Below, piece by piece: positions 25,964 to 27,287 of a stretch of DNA of 27,287 nucleotides (position 1 is the first letter of the stretch; the number at the start of each line of letters is the position of its first letter). The position numbers were made by a program, and so were the translations under genes. Origin of the DNA: CAYURR01 sp964446745. Lineage in GTDB: Bacteria > Bacillota > Clostridia > Lachnospirales > WQUN01. The notes below the pieces were generated by a model. It was not told where the DNA came from, ran no database searches, and saw only the letters and a program-made list of their open reading frames with translations. Where the stretch lies: the NCBI GenBank assembly GCA_964446745.1, contig CAYURR010000018.1, forward strand, positions 1 through 27,287, read 5' to 3'.

Positions 25964-26845
25964 ATGGAATACATTACGCTATTTTGTAAGGGCATAATGG
26001 TTGGTATCGCAAACGTAATACCGGGTGTGAGCGGCGGCACGATCGCGGTGGTGCTGCGCATTTTTGACAGGTTATTGAACGCGATCAATCATTTCTTTTC
26101 GGATATAAAAAAGCACCTGAGGTTTTTGATACCGTTGGGCCTCGGTGCGGTTGTGGGTATATTGGCGTTTTCTGTGTTGATTGAGTATTGCTTGGAGCGC
26201 TTCTCGCTGCCGACATGTGGGTTCTTTGCTGGATTGGTCGCGGGCAGTGTGCCGTTGTTGTTTAATATCGCTCGCTCTAAACAGGACAGAACCAAGTCCC
26301 CGTTTGTTTATTACGCCGCAACACTCGTGGCGTTTGCGGCGGTTGTTTTGCTCGCATTACAAAAGGCCCCCGAGGCGGTCGCCTCGGAGGCTATAAATAG
26401 CCCGGCGTTATTGACAAAGGTTTTCTTTGGCGGCATATTAGCGGCCGCCGCGATGGTGATACCCGGGGTATCCGGTTCGTTTATTATGGTGCTTTTAGGC
26501 CTATACCCCGTTATCATCCGTAATATCGCGATGCTTAAGGATTTCTTGCAGACGCGTGATGTTTCGATACTCGTTCAGGTTATCGTGTTCTTGATCCCTC
26601 TCGGCCTCGGTGTTTTATTGGGCATCATCTTGATAGCGCGTGTGATAGGTTTCTTGACGGAGCGTTTCCATACGCTTACATATTACTTGATACTCGGTCT
26701 GATCTTCGGGTCGATCTTTGGCATATTTATCGACCCACTGACCTATGCGTCCTACCCCTCTGTGATACCGACCTCGGCCATCATCTTCGCGATCATAACC
26801 TTTGGAGCCGGTACGGGGCTTGCGCTTTTGCTCGGCAAGGAATAA
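25964..26845 (+). CDS. DUF368 membrane protein (candidate undecaprenyl phosphate translocase)
   Basis: Polytopic membrane protein of 293 residues with about eight hydrophobic segments. The internal pair of matching signatures, GIANVIPGVSGGTIAVVL near the N-terminus and AAMVIPGVSGSFIMVLLGLY near the middle, is the hallmark of DUF368. Members have been reported to flip undecaprenyl phosphate back across the membrane for cell-wall synthesis; applying that here is inference from family. Start at ATG 25964 with GGAGGGG before it; the in-frame ATG at 25952 overlaps that site. It lies close behind sdaAA, with only the repeat between, so it may be read from the same transcript. Confidence 0.88.
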   Translation: MEYITLFCKGIMVGIANVIPGVSGGTIAVVLRIFDRLLNAINHFFSDIKKHLRFLIPLGLGAVVGILAFSVLIEYCLERFSLPTCGFFAGLVAGSVPLLFNIARSKQDRTKSPFVYYAATLVAFAAVVLLALQKAPEAVASEAINSPALLTKVFFGGILAAAAMVIPGVSGSFIMVLLGLYPVIIRNIAMLKDFLQTRDVSILVQVIVFLIPLGLGVLLGIILIARVIGFLTERFHTLTYYLILGLIFGSIFGIFIDPLTYASYPSVIPTSAIIFAIITFGAGTGLALLLGKE

Positions 26846-26863
26846 AAGGTCCGGCCAAAAAAT

Positions 26864-26899
26864 ATAACCACGGATTTAATAAACCCGTGGTTATTTTTT
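26864..26899 (+). terminator. Two-way terminator (TACCACGGAT-type repeat, copy 3)
   Basis: ATAACCACGG (26864-26873) and CCGTGGTTAT (26885-26894) form a perfect 10-bp stem with an 11-base loop, followed by TTTTTT on the plus strand; the minus strand reads ATATTTTTT. It separates two converging genes and would serve both. The CCACGGAT core is shared with the repeats at 3585 and 25892. Confidence 0.8.
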
Positions 26900-27152
26900 A
26901 GCCAATTCGTAACCCTCTTTTTTTAATCTCACCTAAAACCGATGTATACTCTTCCTTTATGAAGGCATATGCCAAACGCGCTATGGCATGCTGAAAATAG
27001 TTTTCGTCATTGGAGCCATGTGATGTCACCTTATACACATCACGATGTCTGCCCACCTGTACCTGTAGGTCATTGTACATCTCAATGAGCCTGTCGTCGC
27101 TTTCGTCGATCTTTTCCGAAAAGTAAGTAAAATCCTCTGCTCTTAGTTTCAC
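26898..27152 (-). CDS. Small protein of unknown function
   Basis: An 84-residue, charged soluble protein (KLRAEDFTYFSEKIDESDDR at the start, EEYTSVLGEIKKRG at the end), predicted mainly helical, with no signal peptide or recognised motif. The start is GTG 27152 with a strong AAGGAGG (27167-27161) before it. Its last codons touch the two-way terminator shared with the DUF368 gene. From 27153 to the window end I see only its leader, including the near-palindrome TGAACTTAAAGTTCA (27196-27210), and no gene. Confidence 0.75.
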   Translation of the reverse strand: MKLRAEDFTYFSEKIDESDDRLIEMYNDLQVQVGRHRDVYKVTSHGSNDENYFQHAIARLAYAFIKEEYTSVLGEIKKRGLRIG

Positions 27153-27287
27153 ATCTATAACCTCCTTGTGAAAAAGAGGGTGCCGAACCGATACCTGTGA
27201 ACTTAAAGTTCAATGCAAAGGATACCACAAAATTACTCATTTGAAAAGTCCTTATATTACAAAATCATGAATATTTTATTACATTTT

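Noticed and set aside
27196..27210. LexA/DinR box before the last gene
   Set aside because: TGAACTTAAAGTTCA has five bases between GAAC and GTTC; the DinR box needs four.

Overview
The window looks like a chromosomal piece of an anaerobic, spore-forming member of the Firmicutes (Clostridia, or possibly a diderm class such as Negativicutes), probably from a draft or metagenomic assembly because it contains one run of exactly 100 Ns. The evidence is an electron-bifurcating type [FeFe] hydrogenase (HydB/HydA), the two-subunit iron-sulfur L-serine dehydratase (SdaAB/SdaAA), AddA-type recombination nuclease and the sporulation protein SpoIIP. Most genes have strong GGAGG ribosome binding sites. 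The species cannot be named from the sequence.

Left flank, 1-7466 (GC-richer, housekeeping): hydB (cut by the window edge) and hydA; a hairpin with a very long loop; then a tightly packed set of an AEC-family permease, a membrane protein of unknown function, a class II aldolase and a PfkB sugar kinase (the last three overlap or nearly touch), closed by a terminator.

Central island, about 7467-18600 (clearly AT-richer): it opens with scraps of two ABC permeases and then holds a complete type I secretion locus of the RTX kind: a HlyB-like ABC exporter with a degenerate C39 peptidase domain, a HlyD-like adaptor, a dead IS110-family transposase, a 145-residue protein of unknown function, and a very large calcium-binding RTX protein with glycine-rich nonapeptide repeats and EF-hand-like loops. 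The RTX gene is split only by the 100-N gap. The gap is flanked by the same 55 bases on both sides; merging them gives one intact in-frame gene of about 1268 codons. A terminator follows, then a ruined IS630-family transposase and a small repressor-like scrap. Base composition and mobile-element wreckage suggest horizontal acquisition. A good promoter and a terminator-like hairpin lie in the exporter leader, so expression may be attenuated.

Right flank, 18600-27287 (GC-richer again): a leftward group of spoIIP, a gene of unknown function and addA; then rightward sdaAB-sdaAA and a DUF368 membrane protein (family implicated in undecaprenyl phosphate recycling); and a small leftward gene of unknown function, convergent with DUF368 across a two-way terminator. 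A palindromic repeat built on TACCACGGAT recurs at three gene ends in the two flanks; one copy supplies the last codons of sdaAA.
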